A stretch of DNA of 64,000 nucleotides from Massarina eburnea CBS 473.64 (GCA_010093635.1 MU006779.1:1015999-1079998), one strand, 5' to 3'; positions 21,084 through 32,543 are shown, counted from the stretch's first letter. Notes: a model not told the origin generated them from the letters alone. A program made the numbers and translations.

Positions 21084-24000
21084 TCAAACCCTCGCACCCG
21101 TTTTCCCCCACCAAGACCTATTCTGCACAGGATAAACCGCCCCATCCTTCGCCGCACCACCACCAGCAGCCCCATTCCCAGCACCCTTCCAATTCCCCGT
21201 GGCACTCTCGCCCAACTTCGCCGCATCAGCCGTCCTCGGACCCCAACTGCTCCCCAACTTACCCCCCTTCCAAACCTCCTCGATAGGGGGCTGTACGCGC
21301 TGCATCTGCTCGACATGCAGGACCGCTCTCCAATCATCCTCAATGTCCTGCTCGGTGCGCCTGAATCGTTTCTTTCCTGCGCCGTCCAAACCCAGCTTCT
21401 TTGTCGGCGAGTAAATCTTCGGCGGTAGGACTCTCCGCGGATTCAAGTCCCGCATAACTTCCTTCAACTGATCGTCGTTCTGCGTGATCTGGGCACGGAG
21501 ATACGCGATTGCGGATTCGGACGTCGGGTCCTCAGCCTCCAGGGCCATCATGACGGGGGTGCGGGGAGTGTAAGCCGCGGCGAAGGCGTCGACGTTGGGG
21601 GGGTTGGTGGGGACGGTTTTCGGGTCGAGGTACGCAGCTTCGCCTTTGGCGAGGAGGGCCTCGATATCCAAAGACTCGCCATGTGGAATCTTGTCCTTGT
21701 GCGAGGGAGTGACACAATCCATATCCACCTCCTTCCTGAGCACCTTGTCCAGATCCACGGCCGAGAAAAAGGCGCAGGATTGCGGCAAATTGTTCATACC
21801 CATCTGCTGCGCAAACATGGCGCGAGTCCAGATGTTCGCGACCTGAAGGGCCATGGCGGCGCGGTACTTGTCCTCGTCTTTGACGAGGTAGCGGATTTCG
21901 TCGTGGACGGTGATGGAGAGGCGGGCGTCGAGGTTGTAGAGGCGGGTGAGGTATTCCATGCTCACGATGAGGAGGTGTAGGTAATCGACACCCGAGGACT
22001 GGATGGCCCAGTTGATACGGGAAGTCATGAAGCCGCCCTTACTCAGGTAGCGACGCATAAGTGCTTCTGTGATGCCAGCCCCCAATACCGGGGTCCTTGG
22101 GCGCTCCTGCTCGGCAAAGTCTTCGAGTTTGTTGAAGACGAAAGATTCGGTTCCGCCGCGCCAGAAAGAGCGTTCGTGGAGTTGTTTGCGGACTGTCTTT
22201 TTGCCTTTGGTGGTTTGGTAGAGAGCTTCTGCCGTTTTGGTGGTTTCGTCTTCGGTCAGGGAGGGGTTGAATTGGCGGAGGAGGGTGGCTGCGAATTTGA
22301 GGCCGGCGCCGTAGATGCGGCCGTAGTTGAAGATCTTGGCGCTGTTGCGAGATATACCGAGGATGCCGGCGGTGCGGGAGTGGAGGTCGGTGCCTGCAGC
22401 CTTGGTGCCTTCGAGCGTCATGAAGCCTACGGCGTTGCCGCCGTGGAGCTTGAACGTGGCGTCGCCTATCAGACTTGCGATCCATAGCTCTTGTGAGTCG
22501 ACATCGGCACCGACAAAGCAGTATCCTTCCGGTGCACGGATCATGGACTTCAATTCCGAGCCGACGCGGTTGGCTTTGGCATTGCTAGCAGTGAGCCAGG
22601 TGTTCTCGACGGCACGCCGTGTGATAGTGCCCATAGGAATGATTAGAGGGAGGATGAAGCCGACCTTGCCTGTTTCCTCTCCGGATGCAGACGATAGCTC
22701 AGGAGCATCAGGCACTTCCCCATTATACACAACCGTTTGCGACATGATCCGGTCTCTCGCGCTTATCCAGTACGAGCAGGATGCATTCATCTCCAGAGCC
22801 TCCTTTGCATACTCGTATTCCGATGTAAGCTTGCCCTGCTCAAAATACTGCAGGTAGCCTTTTGCCAGGGGATTCGCGCAGCGAGCGAGAGGACCATCCT
22901 TGTGAGGGATTTTATAGTAGCAGTGGTTCATATCATAGCGCAGTTTATGGTTCTCTTCCTCTTCCATATCAAGCTCTTTTATGTTCTTTTGTTTGTACGC
23001 GGAAACTTGGTCCATCGGTACCTGGTATGTCCATCCATACTTGTCAGACCAGACCAGTGGATGGCCATCCCAGCTCAGTCTCAACAACAGTGGTGCTACA
23101 CGCGTTCTGACAGTCAGGGTCATCGGCGCTTCATTTTTCGCAAACAAATCCTTGTACCACTTTGGCATCCCCGGCTTCTTTTGGCGTGCCGCAGGTCGCG
23201 GTGGGTCACTTTTCTTTTTTCCTTTTGCCATTTTGATTTCCTGACCCGACCAGTTCAACTGGCTCAACCAGGGATCATTCTCGTACACTTCCGGCTGGTC
23301 CTTCACTTCCAGCGCTTTTTCTGTCAGCTTGACCAACCGTTCCCGGACGGCATCGTCCAGCGTGTGATACGTCGCTTCCGCATTCTTGACGTACACATCC
23401 CACGTCTCGTTTACGGGTAATATTTCGGCAGCCAGAAAACGGAGGGCGGCGAAACTTGCAGGGTGAGGGCACGTCTCCAGGAAAAGCGGGAACACCTTGT
23501 GGTAGACTTGATGCGTAATCTCCACGTCGGTAGCGCAGTAATCCAGCAGCTCTTCTAACCGTTCGACAATGCATGAGCGATCGCGCTCGCTAAAGTACTC
23601 TCGCTGCGCCTTGTCCATGGTGATGTTGCAGTGAAATTTAGCGACTTCTCGCAACGAATTGATCGCACTGTGCCCTATCCACAACTCCTCCTCTTCATCC
23701 GCAAACAAGCCTGGTTCCAGTAGGTTTGCATAGTCGGATGCGTTGTCCTCGCTGGTAGCGAGCTTTTCCCGTATCTCCCGATCCTTCTGACTCTTCATCC
23801 AAGATGGGCGTTGCCGTGAGCACATGCCATTCGATGCAACGTGCAGGGACATGGTATCAACGAAGCAATTTTTCGACTGTTGGATATGGTATTCCTCTGC
23901 TATCCGCGCCCTATCGTATCCAATGTTGTGACCAACAATGACTCGCGGTTTCGATGTGTCGCCCAGAGGTATCAGATGCCGATCTGATTCCGACTCTCCG

Positions 24001-24743
24001 AGCAACCACGGCGATATCCAGCCATACCATGCCGTCGGACTCGCAGCGCATGCCATGCACGCAAAAGACGTCACTTTGTACATGACCTCGGTATCGAAGG
24101 TCAACATCTCTTCGTCCGGCGCATCCACAGCCTCCCACGACCCATCAGCATTGTATTTTGTCCACCCACTTCTCCTCTCCCATTTACGGGGTTTCGGTGG
24201 AGGATTGGCCCAGGCCAGTTTCTTCGCCATGGACAAGTACGGTTCCGCAGCATCCATGCCCAATCTGTAAAAATGCTCGTCTAGCGTCTTTCCCTGCAAT
24301 GTGGGGAGGTCGAAGCCCACGGGCGGCGTCGAGTCCTGGTTCTTCCCCAGCAATTCATGGCATCTGAGGTGCTTCTCGGAGAGTTCGACAAGTTGGGGCG
24401 GGGCAAAGGTTTCCGGGCCAGGAAAAATCTGCGAGTGCACATGGCGGGAGAGCTGCTGGACGCCAATTTGATTGAAGCGGGCTGTAGACGGCACAGACAG
24501 ATTGTCCAGCCTCGTTTCGCTACCTTGGACCTCTTTTGGTGTCTGCGCTGTGGCGAGACATCTTTTCGATTGGCATATAGGGAGCCGGTTCGCTGCGGTG
24601 GGACGTATTCTCTTCGAAAAAATCGCTACGTTGGTGGTGTGCAGGCTGCGGCGCATGATCGCATTGGGCGGACGGGTCACCGCATTCCGTCTCTTCGTGA
24701 CTATGGCGGTCGAGAGTTGCCGTCGCAGAAATAGAAGCGTCAT
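21084..24743 (-). CDS. MIP1: mitochondrial DNA polymerase gamma
   Basis: Intronless. The frame is open to an ATG at 24974, but that overlaps the start of the divergent RING gene; ATG 24743 gives 1,219 residues starting with a classic presequence (MTLLFLRRQLSTAIVTKRR). Numbered from there, the 3'-5' exonuclease motifs are FDTE (about 216), GHNIGYDRAR (about 271) and YCATDVEITHQ (about 402). The family-A polymerase motifs are VGADVDSQELW (A, about 744), RNSAKIFNYGRIYGAG (B, about 799) and VHDE (C, about 946). A C-terminal extension of about 190 residues ending in a Gly/Ala-rich stretch is usual in filamentous fungi. It replicates and repairs mitochondrial DNA in the matrix. All catalytic motifs are intact, so it is a useful control for sequence quality. 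Confidence 0.96.
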   Translation of the reverse strand: MTLLFLRRQLSTAIVTKRRNAVTRPPNAIMRRSLHTTNVAIFSKRIRPTAANRLPICQSKRCLATAQTPKEVQGSETRLDNLSVPSTARFNQIGVQQLSRHVHSQIFPGPETFAPPQLVELSEKHLRCHELLGKNQDSTPPVGFDLPTLQGKTLDEHFYRLGMDAAEPYLSMAKKLAWANPPPKPRKWERRSGWTKYNADGSWEAVDAPDEEMLTFDTEVMYKVTSFACMACAASPTAWYGWISPWLLGESESDRHLIPLGDTSKPRVIVGHNIGYDRARIAEEYHIQQSKNCFVDTMSLHVASNGMCSRQRPSWMKSQKDREIREKLATSEDNASDYANLLEPGLFADEEEELWIGHSAINSLREVAKFHCNITMDKAQREYFSERDRSCIVERLEELLDYCATDVEITHQVYHKVFPLFLETCPHPASFAALRFLAAEILPVNETWDVYVKNAEATYHTLDDAVRERLVKLTEKALEVKDQPEVYENDPWLSQLNWSGQEIKMAKGKKKSDPPRPAARQKKPGMPKWYKDLFAKNEAPMTLTVRTRVAPLLLRLSWDGHPLVWSDKYGWTYQVPMDQVSAYKQKNIKELDMEEEENHKLRYDMNHCYYKIPHKDGPLARCANPLAKGYLQYFEQGKLTSEYEYAKEALEMNASCSYWISARDRIMSQTVVYNGEVPDAPELSSASGEETGKVGFILPLIIPMGTITRRAVENTWLTASNAKANRVGSELKSMIRAPEGYCFVGADVDSQELWIASLIGDATFKLHGGNAVGFMTLEGTKAAGTDLHSRTAGILGISRNSAKIFNYGRIYGAGLKFAATLLRQFNPSLTEDETTKTAEALYQTTKGKKTVRKQLHERSFWRGGTESFVFNKLEDFAEQERPRTPVLGAGITEALMRRYLSKGGFMTSRINWAIQSSGVDYLHLLIVSMEYLTRLYNLDARLSITVHDEIRYLVKDEDKYRAAMALQVANIWTRAMFAQQMGMNNLPQSCAFFSAVDLDKVLRKEVDMDCVTPSHKDKIPHGESLDIEALLAKGEAAYLDPKTVPTNPPNVDAFAAAYTPRTPVMMALEAEDPTSESAIAYLRAQITQNDDQLKEVMRDLNPRRVLPPKIYSPTKKLGLDGAGKKRFRRTEQDIEDDWRAVLHVEQMQRVQPPIEEVWKGGKLGSSWGPRTADAAKLGESATGNWKGAGNGAAGGGAAKDGAVYPVQNRSWWGKTGARV

Positions 24744-24972
24744 GGACGGCGCGAAGTTTACTAATTTACAAACGCGTCTTGGCGCGCGGGCGGTAGGGCT
24801 GAAATACTTCGTAGCGAGCCTATCTGCATGGATCATCATGTTGGTGTACCGATGGCAAGTCCAGTGACCTGTAACCCTAAGAGAATTGGCGCTGAGCACA
24901 GCAACCGGTCTCACTGCTATCCCATACAGACTACAGACAGTCCGTCTCCCAGTAGTTTCCAGCATCTTCACC
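24744..24972. promoter_or_regulatory. bidirectional promoter between MIP1 and the RING gene
   Basis: 229 bp separate the two chosen starts. No clear TATA box. If MIP1 used the upstream ATG at 24974 the two coding regions would overlap by 2 bp, which argues for the downstream start. Confidence 0.5.
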
Positions 24973-25957
24973 ATGTCGGCTAACCATTCCGAATCCGATC
25001 CCCACGGCCACCACGACTACTCCTACGACTACAATCCCACTTACACTCCACCCACAGATCACCACCCGAACCCTCCGCCGCCCCCTCCCCAAACCGACCT
25101 GCAGTACTTCCAGGTGCAGGTCGACTTGGAGCCGGTAAACCGCCACTTCGCCCAAGACTCGTCCTTTTTCGACGACGCCTTCCGACCCGCGTCCACGACA
25201 CCGACCAACTTCCTCGACAGCGTACTCAACCCCGAACCTCACCACTACCCCTTTGGCCGCTCCCCGCACGGCTCCCCGCCCCGTCGCGCCCATTCACCTA
25301 TCGTCTCAATACAAAACCCCACGATGCCGCCCGTACGCCGCGACCGGCCCGCGCGCCTCCCGAATGGGTTCAGCAACCTCGTAGACCTGACCGCCGAATC
25401 GCCCGAAGACACACGGCAGGCAGCACCGCGGCGCCCGAGCCCCACGCCCGGCCCATCGCAGAAGCGGCTGAAGCACAACAACGGGGCCGCGCTGCCCGTA
25501 GCGCCGAAGGAGGAAGCGGCGACGGAGATTGAACAAATCGATCTGTCCGAGGACAAGACGGTAGTGCAGGACGTGCTCAGGAAGCAGCGGGAAGAAGCGG
25601 TGAAATCACAGCAGAGGCCGGAGGAAGATGCCACGACGTTCAATACCTTTACCTGCGTCATCTGCATGGAGGTGCCGACCGACCTTACGGCGACAGCTTG
25701 CGGTACATCAACTCCCTCAACATCTTCGACGCGCTCATGACTAAGCAATGACAGGCCACCTCTTCTGCCACACCTGTATAATGGAAGCGCTAATCGCGGG
25801 CGAAAACCGATCCGCGCCCGGCGAACCGCGTCGCTCCCAATGTCCCGTGTGCAGGAAAGTCATCAACCGCAACAAAGCGAGCGATATCCTACCTCTGTGT
25901 CTGAAGAAGGGACTAGCGACGCAGCCGCGGAAGAAGACGGCGCCAAAGGTAACATGA
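24973..25957 (+). CDS. slx8: RING-finger E3 ligase with SUMO-interacting motifs, Slx8-like
   Basis: Exons 24973-25702 and 25755-25957 over a 52-bp intron (branch region GACTAAG, acceptor GACAG) give 310 residues. The intron splits the RING; splicing at this acceptor gives ACGHLFCHTC, the canonical zinc ligands, while an acceptor 9 bp earlier would insert three residues. The C3HC4 RING (CVIC ... CGHLFCHTC ... CPVC) lies at about 230-285. The N-terminal half is disordered and His/Pro-rich. Two SUMO-interacting-type motifs, VDLTAESPED (about 138) and EQIDLSEDK (about 190), precede the RING. This layout is that of SUMO-targeted ubiquitin ligases (Slx8/RNF4), which ubiquitinate sumoylated nuclear proteins in genome maintenance. 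The Slx8 name rests on architecture. Confidence 0.75.
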
Positions 25958-28526
25958 AAGCAGCGATGTCGATTTAGCGAATCTTCGAATTTGGGTGTGC
26001 GTTGTTGTATATGGGGACGTAGGGCGTGCATGAACATTTGCGCGATACGTGAAGACATGTACTAAGCTTTACTGTGATATAGCAACAGCAGCAGCAGCAG
26101 CAGGAGCAACAAGCAAAGCGCTTTACGCATCCAGCGACGCTGAGGAGGCCGAGGCGCCCATTAGGGTGAAGGGACTTCACGGGAGGAAGGAAAAGCTTGA
26201 GGTGAGGGAGGGGAGGATGGAGAGTGGGGGATGAAGACGAGATTCAAGTATGGGACTAGGACACTTTTGAATCTCTATAGAGTCGAGATGCTACGATATC
26301 TCTAGTCGTTTGTGTCATTGCAAACGGTTACAATAATGCGTAAACATATGTACGCGTTCTGAGCGTTTGTGTTATTACAAACAGTTACAATAGTGCGTAA
26401 ACGCATGTAATTAGGGACAGATATTTACGCGTGCTAGGCGTTTGTGTTGTTGTAAACGCCTACAATTACGCGTAAACACGTGTGATGAAAATATCTGCGC
26501 GTTTGAAGCATTTGAAGCGTTTGCAATAATACAAACGACTACAATTACATGTAAATAATACAAGTGATTAAGAGCGTTTAGGCTTCCTACCTGTTTATTT
26601 GTATTATTATAAACAGGTACAGCTACGTGTAAACACATGTGATTTCGAAGATGTACGCGTTTGAAGCGTTTGTAATAACACAAACAGCTATAATTACGTG
26701 TAAACAATACATGTAACATGTAACTAGAAAGATGTACGCATTGTAAGCGTTTGCAATAATACAAACAGCTACAACTACGTGTAAAAAACACATGTGATTA
26801 AAAGGCTCTACACACATGTACGCATCGCAAAAGCAGAACGTTCCCCTACTCCAATCTCCTAAAACATTCTTAGTAAAAGATACTGTCAGGAACTAACAAG
26901 AGAGTAAAAGAAAAGTTAAAATCTGTATATTGTACGCAACAACAAACCCTTCTAGAACCCACAAAGCATACATATATATAACCAATTTAGACAGTAAACC
27001 CCCTTTATCCCAGAGGCAGAAAAGCAAAGAGCGCAAGTTCCTCAAGATGCCAACACAAATACCACGCAAGTAGATAGAACGACCTAAACACCTTTTTACA
27101 CAGCACACAAACCACTTTAGTATCCAATACCTGCGACGTTATACACGGCCTCACGAACCTGTAGTCGAGTGAAGGTCCCCCCTTATAATGGGCTTTTGTG
27201 TTCTCGTACCATATCTGAAAGCGAGAAGCTGACTGTAGAGAAGCTGACTGTGGAGAAGTCCATTATTCGGTACACTTTTCACGATGGACGTTGGTGTGTG
27301 TCACTCGGGACGTGCTCGGTACAAGTGCTCGCATAAAGCACCCCTTGCCCTCACCCTCCATCTCCTCCAAGCCCACCGTCGGCGTCCTACGGCGGACTCC
27401 CGTGTCTGATCTAAGAAGGCGTTCAATGCATGCGGCGGGTAGTCGTTCATATGAAGGGTTTGGCGGAGGCTTTTGTTTCTCCGCCGCTGTTTGACTGCGG
27501 AGATATTGTGGAGCGCCACCGGGCCCGCATAAGAATAGCTCATTACCGGGCCCGAACGTCGACCGCGCTGACCGCCTCGCCGATTCAGCCCTGGCCAGAT
27601 TAATTGCCGTGGTCCAGTGGGTATCGGCGATAAGGTAGGTAAAGTGCAGGCGCGTAGAAGAATAGCGGTGGCTGGAAAGGGGGCAGGCTCCACGCATCTG
27701 CATGGTCGAGCAGGTGCAGTGGGCGTAGAGGGCGGCGAGCGCGTCAAGCGCTGAAACCCAAACCGCAAATCAACACGTCGGACGCAGAGGAAGAGGTTCA
27801 CACGGTGCTTCACACTGAAGGTGTTGACAAAGCAAGAGGCGCCTGTGACGTGTGAGAGGCTGCAGAGCTTTTTCTGCCCGTCGTGCCTTCTCAATGCATA
27901 TCAGGGTCTACCTAGCGGGGCACCGCACCTTCCCGAGGCTAGACATGATGACGGCGCGGGACCAGAAGATAAATAAGAAGATCCCAGCAGTTGCAGGAAC
28001 GGCTGCAGCATTGTCATTGGCAGCCAGACCACGGCAGCTGATGTCAACCTGCACATTATTGTGTCCTTGTGTGTTCTTGTGTGCTATATTGTGCGGCTCT
28101 TTGTTCTGCCCGGACTCTGCACCGGCCCAGACGTTGACCGCCGCGGCGAGGCCTAGAGGCTAGAGCCTAGACGACACGGGGTCTTTAGCAGTCACAGTCG
28201 AGCCTCATCGCAGTGCTTTCCTGCACATCTCGCACGCCGTCTGTCAGACTGCCTATACCAGCCCACCTTCACCGCCGCGCTCCTGTCAAACTTTCAGACG
28301 CCGCCAGCCATTATTCGGTGCCTTTCACAGCGCCGTCCGCTCTCTTCCCGGCACCTGAAACGCGCAGGGTCCTGCGTACACGGACGGACTGGCACACGTC
28401 CCACACGTCCCCACGTCCCAGCTCCGACCCAACACCACACGCTCCCTGGACTCTGGACTCCTTACTACTTGCCCGCGACTCCCTCTGCTTCCCCGACGTC
28501 CGGAGCATGCCTACAATAAGCCCTGC
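25958..28526. other. long intergenic region with minisatellite
   Basis: Contains a CAG run (26086-26103), the minisatellite at 26304-26825 and a G+C-rich stretch (27300-28500) that is probably the promoter and leader of the gene at 28527. Open frames on the minus strand at 27263-27894 lack family resemblance and are rejected. Confidence 0.5.
26304..26825. repeat. about seven degenerate copies of a 75-bp unit
   Basis: Units begin at about 26305, 26364, 26439, 26517, 26593, 26667 and 26748. Each has GCGTTTGTGTTATTACAAAC-like sequence (an inverted pair GTTTG...CAAAC), then CTACAATTACGTGTAAAC and an ACATGTGAT-like end. Copies differ by scattered substitutions and small indels. The inverted core could fold into a small hairpin. 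No coding meaning is proposed. Confidence 0.85.
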
Positions 28527-29753
28527 ATGCCCACAATGACCGAACTCATCCCATCCGACCTTCCTCTGCCCGACCGCGCCACCAACCATCTTGTCCCCCG
28601 CCTCCAGGCCATGACCACTGCGAGTCCCGCTGTCCCGAAGACGACCGAAGACAAGACCGTCCTCGCCACGCCCGCCCAACTTCACCAGACCACTGCTTCG
28701 GAGAAGCCGACCGCTGCCGAGCCGACCACCCTTCAGCAAACAGCAGCAGCAGCACCCCAAGTAGCACCCCAAGCAGCACCCCAGCCAGAGACTGCAACCC
28801 GCGACTCCGCCATGGGCAAGACAATGGCAATGAGCAACTCTATCCTCGAAGGTCAACGACCCTCTACGCCACGCGCCCAATCGGACCCGACAAACTCGTT
28901 CGAGGCGCTTCCTACCCACAACCCTCGCCCGCGCAACCGCTCCCCCTACTCGCGCATCCACCTCCGCTCCTACAGCGGTTCTAGCGCACCACCGATGACG
29001 CGAGCCCATTCGCTCCCGACCGTCATCAGCACCCCTACCTACTTGTCCCTGTTTCCCACACCCCTTCCAGGATGTCCTGCATCACCGCTCCGCTCGCCTA
29101 ATCGCACGCGCAGCCCCCGGATCCAGCCCGTGTTGCACGAAGACTCATACGCGCACTCTGGAGCCCCCAGTGTGTGTGACATCTCTGAAGATGCCGAGCT
29201 GGAGCTGAACCCCAAGAATGCACCTATCCAACCCTCGCCCTTGTCCGGCTTGTACAGCAATTCGGGCTCTCTGTCGAGGAGGAGACGCCCGGCTTCGCCC
29301 CTGCACCAGGTCGCCTTTGGTACGTCGTTCGGCTCGCCTGCAGTCCGCACGCCGACTTCAGGCCCTCCTTCGCCACTGCTCTCGTCCGCCAAGTTCAACG
29401 AATGTTTCCCGGGACCGAGCTCGCACTATTCCTCCTCGCTTGCTTCGTCCTCGGTCCCGTCTACGCCGACCTCCATGCGCTCCCGCAGCCCGTCCATTTC
29501 TTCTCTTGAGACCATAGCCGACACCCCCGACGCCGAGGTTGAGGCTATTGAGGCCGACCGCATCGCCAAGTTGAAGGCGGCAGCCGATCGGGAGAGTGAG
29601 GGCGAAGAGGACGCCAGGCGATCCAGCCTCGACGTTCCCGGAGGTAGCGGACGAACCTTTGGCTTCGGCAAGCGCGATTCTAGGAAGAGGTGGAGTGTCT
29701 GCGGCGCTGAAAGGCGCCAGGACCTTGACCTGGAGACCATCTGGGAAGATTGA
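28527..29753 (+). CDS. Ser/Pro-rich disordered conserved fungal protein
   Basis: Intronless, 408 residues from ATG 28527 (other Met at 4 and 29). The protein is almost wholly low-complexity: Ala/Thr/Pro/Gln-rich to about 100, then Ser/Pro/Arg-rich with many S-P and R-x-x-S sites. The ordered-looking parts are a helical segment near the C-terminus (ADTPDAEVEAIEADRIAKLK) and a distinctive end (RWSVCGAERRQDLDLETIWED, with acidic last residues), which I believe is conserved in related fungi. No domain, signal peptide or membrane helix. Likely a phosphorylated regulatory or scaffold protein; function unknown. High G+C and strong codon bias support coding. Confidence 0.7.
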   Translation: MPTMTELIPSDLPLPDRATNHLVPRLQAMTTASPAVPKTTEDKTVLATPAQLHQTTASEKPTAAEPTTLQQTAAAAPQVAPQAAPQPETATRDSAMGKTMAMSNSILEGQRPSTPRAQSDPTNSFEALPTHNPRPRNRSPYSRIHLRSYSGSSAPPMTRAHSLPTVISTPTYLSLFPTPLPGCPASPLRSPNRTRSPRIQPVLHEDSYAHSGAPSVCDISEDAELELNPKNAPIQPSPLSGLYSNSGSLSRRRRPASPLHQVAFGTSFGSPAVRTPTSGPPSPLLSSAKFNECFPGPSSHYSSSLASSSVPSTPTSMRSRSPSISSLETIADTPDAEVEAIEADRIAKLKAAADRESEGEEDARRSSLDVPGGSGRTFGFGKRDSRKRWSVCGAERRQDLDLETIWED

Positions 29754-30440
29754 GTGACGATCCCAGCTTTCCTTCTCTACATGCATCACTCCGGCAGTTT
29801 GGGTTCACAGCATTTTATGGCGTTAGGGCGGGCTAACCGAGCTTTGCTTCGGCGCATTTCTATAGGCCGTCTTCTCACTTTTCTTCTTCAGCTCGATACC
29901 GTTGTGTCACGACGAACAGATGGACGCAAGCATGAGTAACGAGCTTTTTTTGTTTCCTTCATTCAAGCATACGGTACGATAGCATACGATGAATGTGCAT
30001 TTCATCCGCGAGATACCCTCCTTAGTCAGGAGTATTAGGTCGGGCAGACCTATGATTGGCAGCTCCGATTGGACTGCATACAATGAATAAACCCTACGAT
30101 AGCACAACGTCCCTAATGCATTTGTGAAGATCGTGCCTCGGTGACAAGCAGCGTGATCCGTGCCGTACTGTATTAGGAAAAAGGGCTAGCAGCATACTTT
30201 ACTATGTATGTGGCCTGGCGAATTACATGCTATTGCCGTATAGTGTTCACGATGTCTGGTGTATACCGAGCGGGGGAAATCACCCCGCTCCTTGTCCAGT
30301 GATATCACGGTGGAGACTTCCTAGTTTGGCGGGGTTCACGAGTGCCCACCAACATCAAAAAGTCATAAGCAGACGCCCTGTACCACTTCAATTCACATAC
30401 TCCCATCAGCTCCCATCTCCTGTCCAACCACGACACCAAA
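29754..30440. other. intergenic, no gene seen
   Basis: 3' flank of the Ser-rich gene and promoter of the oxidoreductase gene. Nothing further recognised. Confidence 0.45.
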
Positions 30441-31442
30441 ATGCTCAACTTCGGAACCATCGGAACCAGCTGGATCACGCACTCGTACATCGAGTGCGCC
30501 CACGCAACATCAAAATGGAACCTAGCAGCCGTGTACTCGCGTAAAGAGGAAACAGCCAAAGAATTCGCGTCCAAGTATGCCGACAAGAAAGTCGCTCTCT
30601 ACACGGACCTTTCCGCCATGGCAGCCGACCCGAATCTGCACGTCATCTACATTGCTTCCCCCAACAGTCTGCACTACGAGCAAACCAAAACCTTCCTCAA
30701 CGCAGGAAAGCATGTAGTACTCGAGAAACCGTCCTGCTCGATGAGCAACCAACTGGACGAGCTCTTCAAGCTCAGCAAAGAGAAAGGCCTATTCCTGATC
30801 GAAGCATGGCGCCATATCCAGGAACCGAACTTCAAGATCCTGAAAAAGAGCATGGAGAAACTCGGGCCGATCACGGGCGCCAGCATCACATTCGCACAGT
30901 TCTCGTCGCGATATGATAAAGTGCTTGCAGGCGAGAAGCCCAACGTTTTCGACCTCGACATGGACGGTGGTGCGCTCGTCGATCTCGGCGTGTACACCGT
31001 CGCAGCGGCAGTCTGGCTCTTCGGCGCGCCTAAAAACTCCATCTACTACCCCGTCATCCTACCCACGGGCGCTGATGGTGGCGGGCGCTTGATCCTAGAG
31101 TACCAAACTTTCACGGTGCATCTGTGCGGCACTAAGATGTGGGATTCGGACACGCCGTCGGAGATTTACGGCGAGAAGGGAACGTTGATAGTGCCAACTA
31201 TTACGGATGTGCAGAAGGTGACGTTTTGGGATCCGAGGAAGAAGACGAGGGAGGAGTTGGGGGTGAAGGGAGTGGATGCAAAGTTTAATTTGCAGGACGA
31301 GGCCGAGGAACATGCGAGGATTATCGAGAGTGGGGATTGGGATGCTGCGGCGGTTTTGGAGGCGCATAGTCGTGATGTTTTGAAGGTTACGGAGAAGGTT
31401 AGGAGGGATAATGGCTTGTTGTTTCCGGTGGAGAGGAAGTGA
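30441..31442 (+). CDS. Gfo/Idh/MocA-family oxidoreductase
   Basis: Intronless, 333 residues. The Rossmann start is NFGTIGTSWIT (about 3-13), with a downstream IASPNSLHYEQ strand. The family's EKP motif (VVLEKPSCS, EKP at 95-97) carries the conserved lysine. GGALVDLGVYT (about 176-186) is the usual motif at the start of the substrate domain. No signal peptide, so cytosolic. Relatives use NAD(P)H to oxidise or reduce sugars and polyols, including trans-1,2-dihydrobenzene-1,2-diol and D-xylose dehydrogenases; the substrate here cannot be named. ATG 30441 is preceded by a suitable A-rich context (CACCAAAATGC). Confidence 0.88.
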   Translation: MLNFGTIGTSWITHSYIECAHATSKWNLAAVYSRKEETAKEFASKYADKKVALYTDLSAMAADPNLHVIYIASPNSLHYEQTKTFLNAGKHVVLEKPSCSMSNQLDELFKLSKEKGLFLIEAWRHIQEPNFKILKKSMEKLGPITGASITFAQFSSRYDKVLAGEKPNVFDLDMDGGALVDLGVYTVAAAVWLFGAPKNSIYYPVILPTGADGGGRLILEYQTFTVHLCGTKMWDSDTPSEIYGEKGTLIVPTITDVQKVTFWDPRKKTREELGVKGVDAKFNLQDEAEEHARIIESGDWDAAAVLEAHSRDVLKVTEKVRRDNGLLFPVERK

Positions 31443-32543
31443 TGGATGGGTTAGATAGAGCTCTATTAGCTTTTATCACCTCCAGCTCCAAATCCTTGTA
31501 CTCCCTTCCAGTCAGTAGGTGGAAACAAGCACTCCCTCAAAGCTTTCTCACACCTCACTCAACTCTCCCTCCATGGAAATCTAAATTCCCTGATTACTAC
31601 ATATCCAATCCACCCCATCACGACGATCCTCGCAACCACGGTAGACCGAAAATAGTCCCTTCCACGTTCAGCTTAGCGGCGGCACCTAACCTATAACTGA
31701 GGAAGGCGCATTTCTCTCTAACTACCCCACCACCTTCCCGTCCACCACCCGTTTAACAATCCCATCCCCTTCTATGGTATCTAGTAACACTAATCTACCG
31801 TCTTCCCAAGACAAAAGAAATATGTGCTAGACAGACAGATGGATGGATAGATGGATTATCGCCGTGAGTGCCATGTGTTGAGTTCAACTCCATCGCTATC
31901 TGGATAGTGGTACACTTGTATTTAATAAAGACACGGAGGCACGCGGATAGAGCGCACGTCCCATACGCTGTCATACGGCAGGGGGCGAGAGTTGGTGGAT
32001 TCGGTAGGGGTGGGTTTCTTTCATGTTTTGGGGTTGCGGGTTGTAGTTAAGGGGGGTGGGGGCGATTGATGGGGTGGAGGGGTGGGTTTTCCATGGGGCG
32101 TGGAGATGGATGGGCTTGTATGACCTGGGATTGATGTGGAGGATATATGTTACATTGAGGATGGGGGCTGGGGATAAAGGAAAGTGAGGGAGTTGTGGAG
32201 TCGATGGGGAGTCGAGGTTACATGGGGTTGGTTGGGTGAGGTGGTAGGGGAATGGATGGATGGATGGATGGATGGGCGCTTGTCGGTGATACCGATGGGG
32301 TGGTGGTGAAGGGGGATAGGGGAGGGGATGGAGATATGTTTGGTTTGGGTTGGTGGAGGGAAGTGGTATGTATGTGTGTATATAAAGGTATCCTCATAAC
32401 CAAGCCAACCCAGTCTTCCAAGTCACTGAAGTTTCCTGTGCCATCACATTCAGATACTCGACTCGACTTCTTCTTCCCCAAACAAGAACTCCATATCGAT
32501 CACCCACCAGCCCAGCCCAAATCACACAGTTCCAAAACCCGCA
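31443..32543. other. intergenic region with ATGG repeats
   Basis: Plus strand turns very G-rich from about 31980 to 32370. A short (ATGG)n run lies at 32252-32274. The stretch just before 32544 is the promoter and leader of the DUF1996 gene (TATATAAAGG at 32378-32387 may be a TATA box). Confidence 0.5.

Noticed and set aside
22737..23420. 227-codon plus-strand frame over MIP1
   Set aside because: Antisense to an intact polymerase domain; hydrophobic by codon complement only.
26411..26817. Repetitive Cys/Tyr-rich minus-strand proteins in the minisatellite
   Set aside because: They arise because the repeat lacks stops in some frames; no start context or family.
27263..27894. Minus-strand frames of 146 and 197 codons
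   Set aside because: Arg/Pro-rich translation of G+C-rich probable promoter sequence; no domain, no splice structure.
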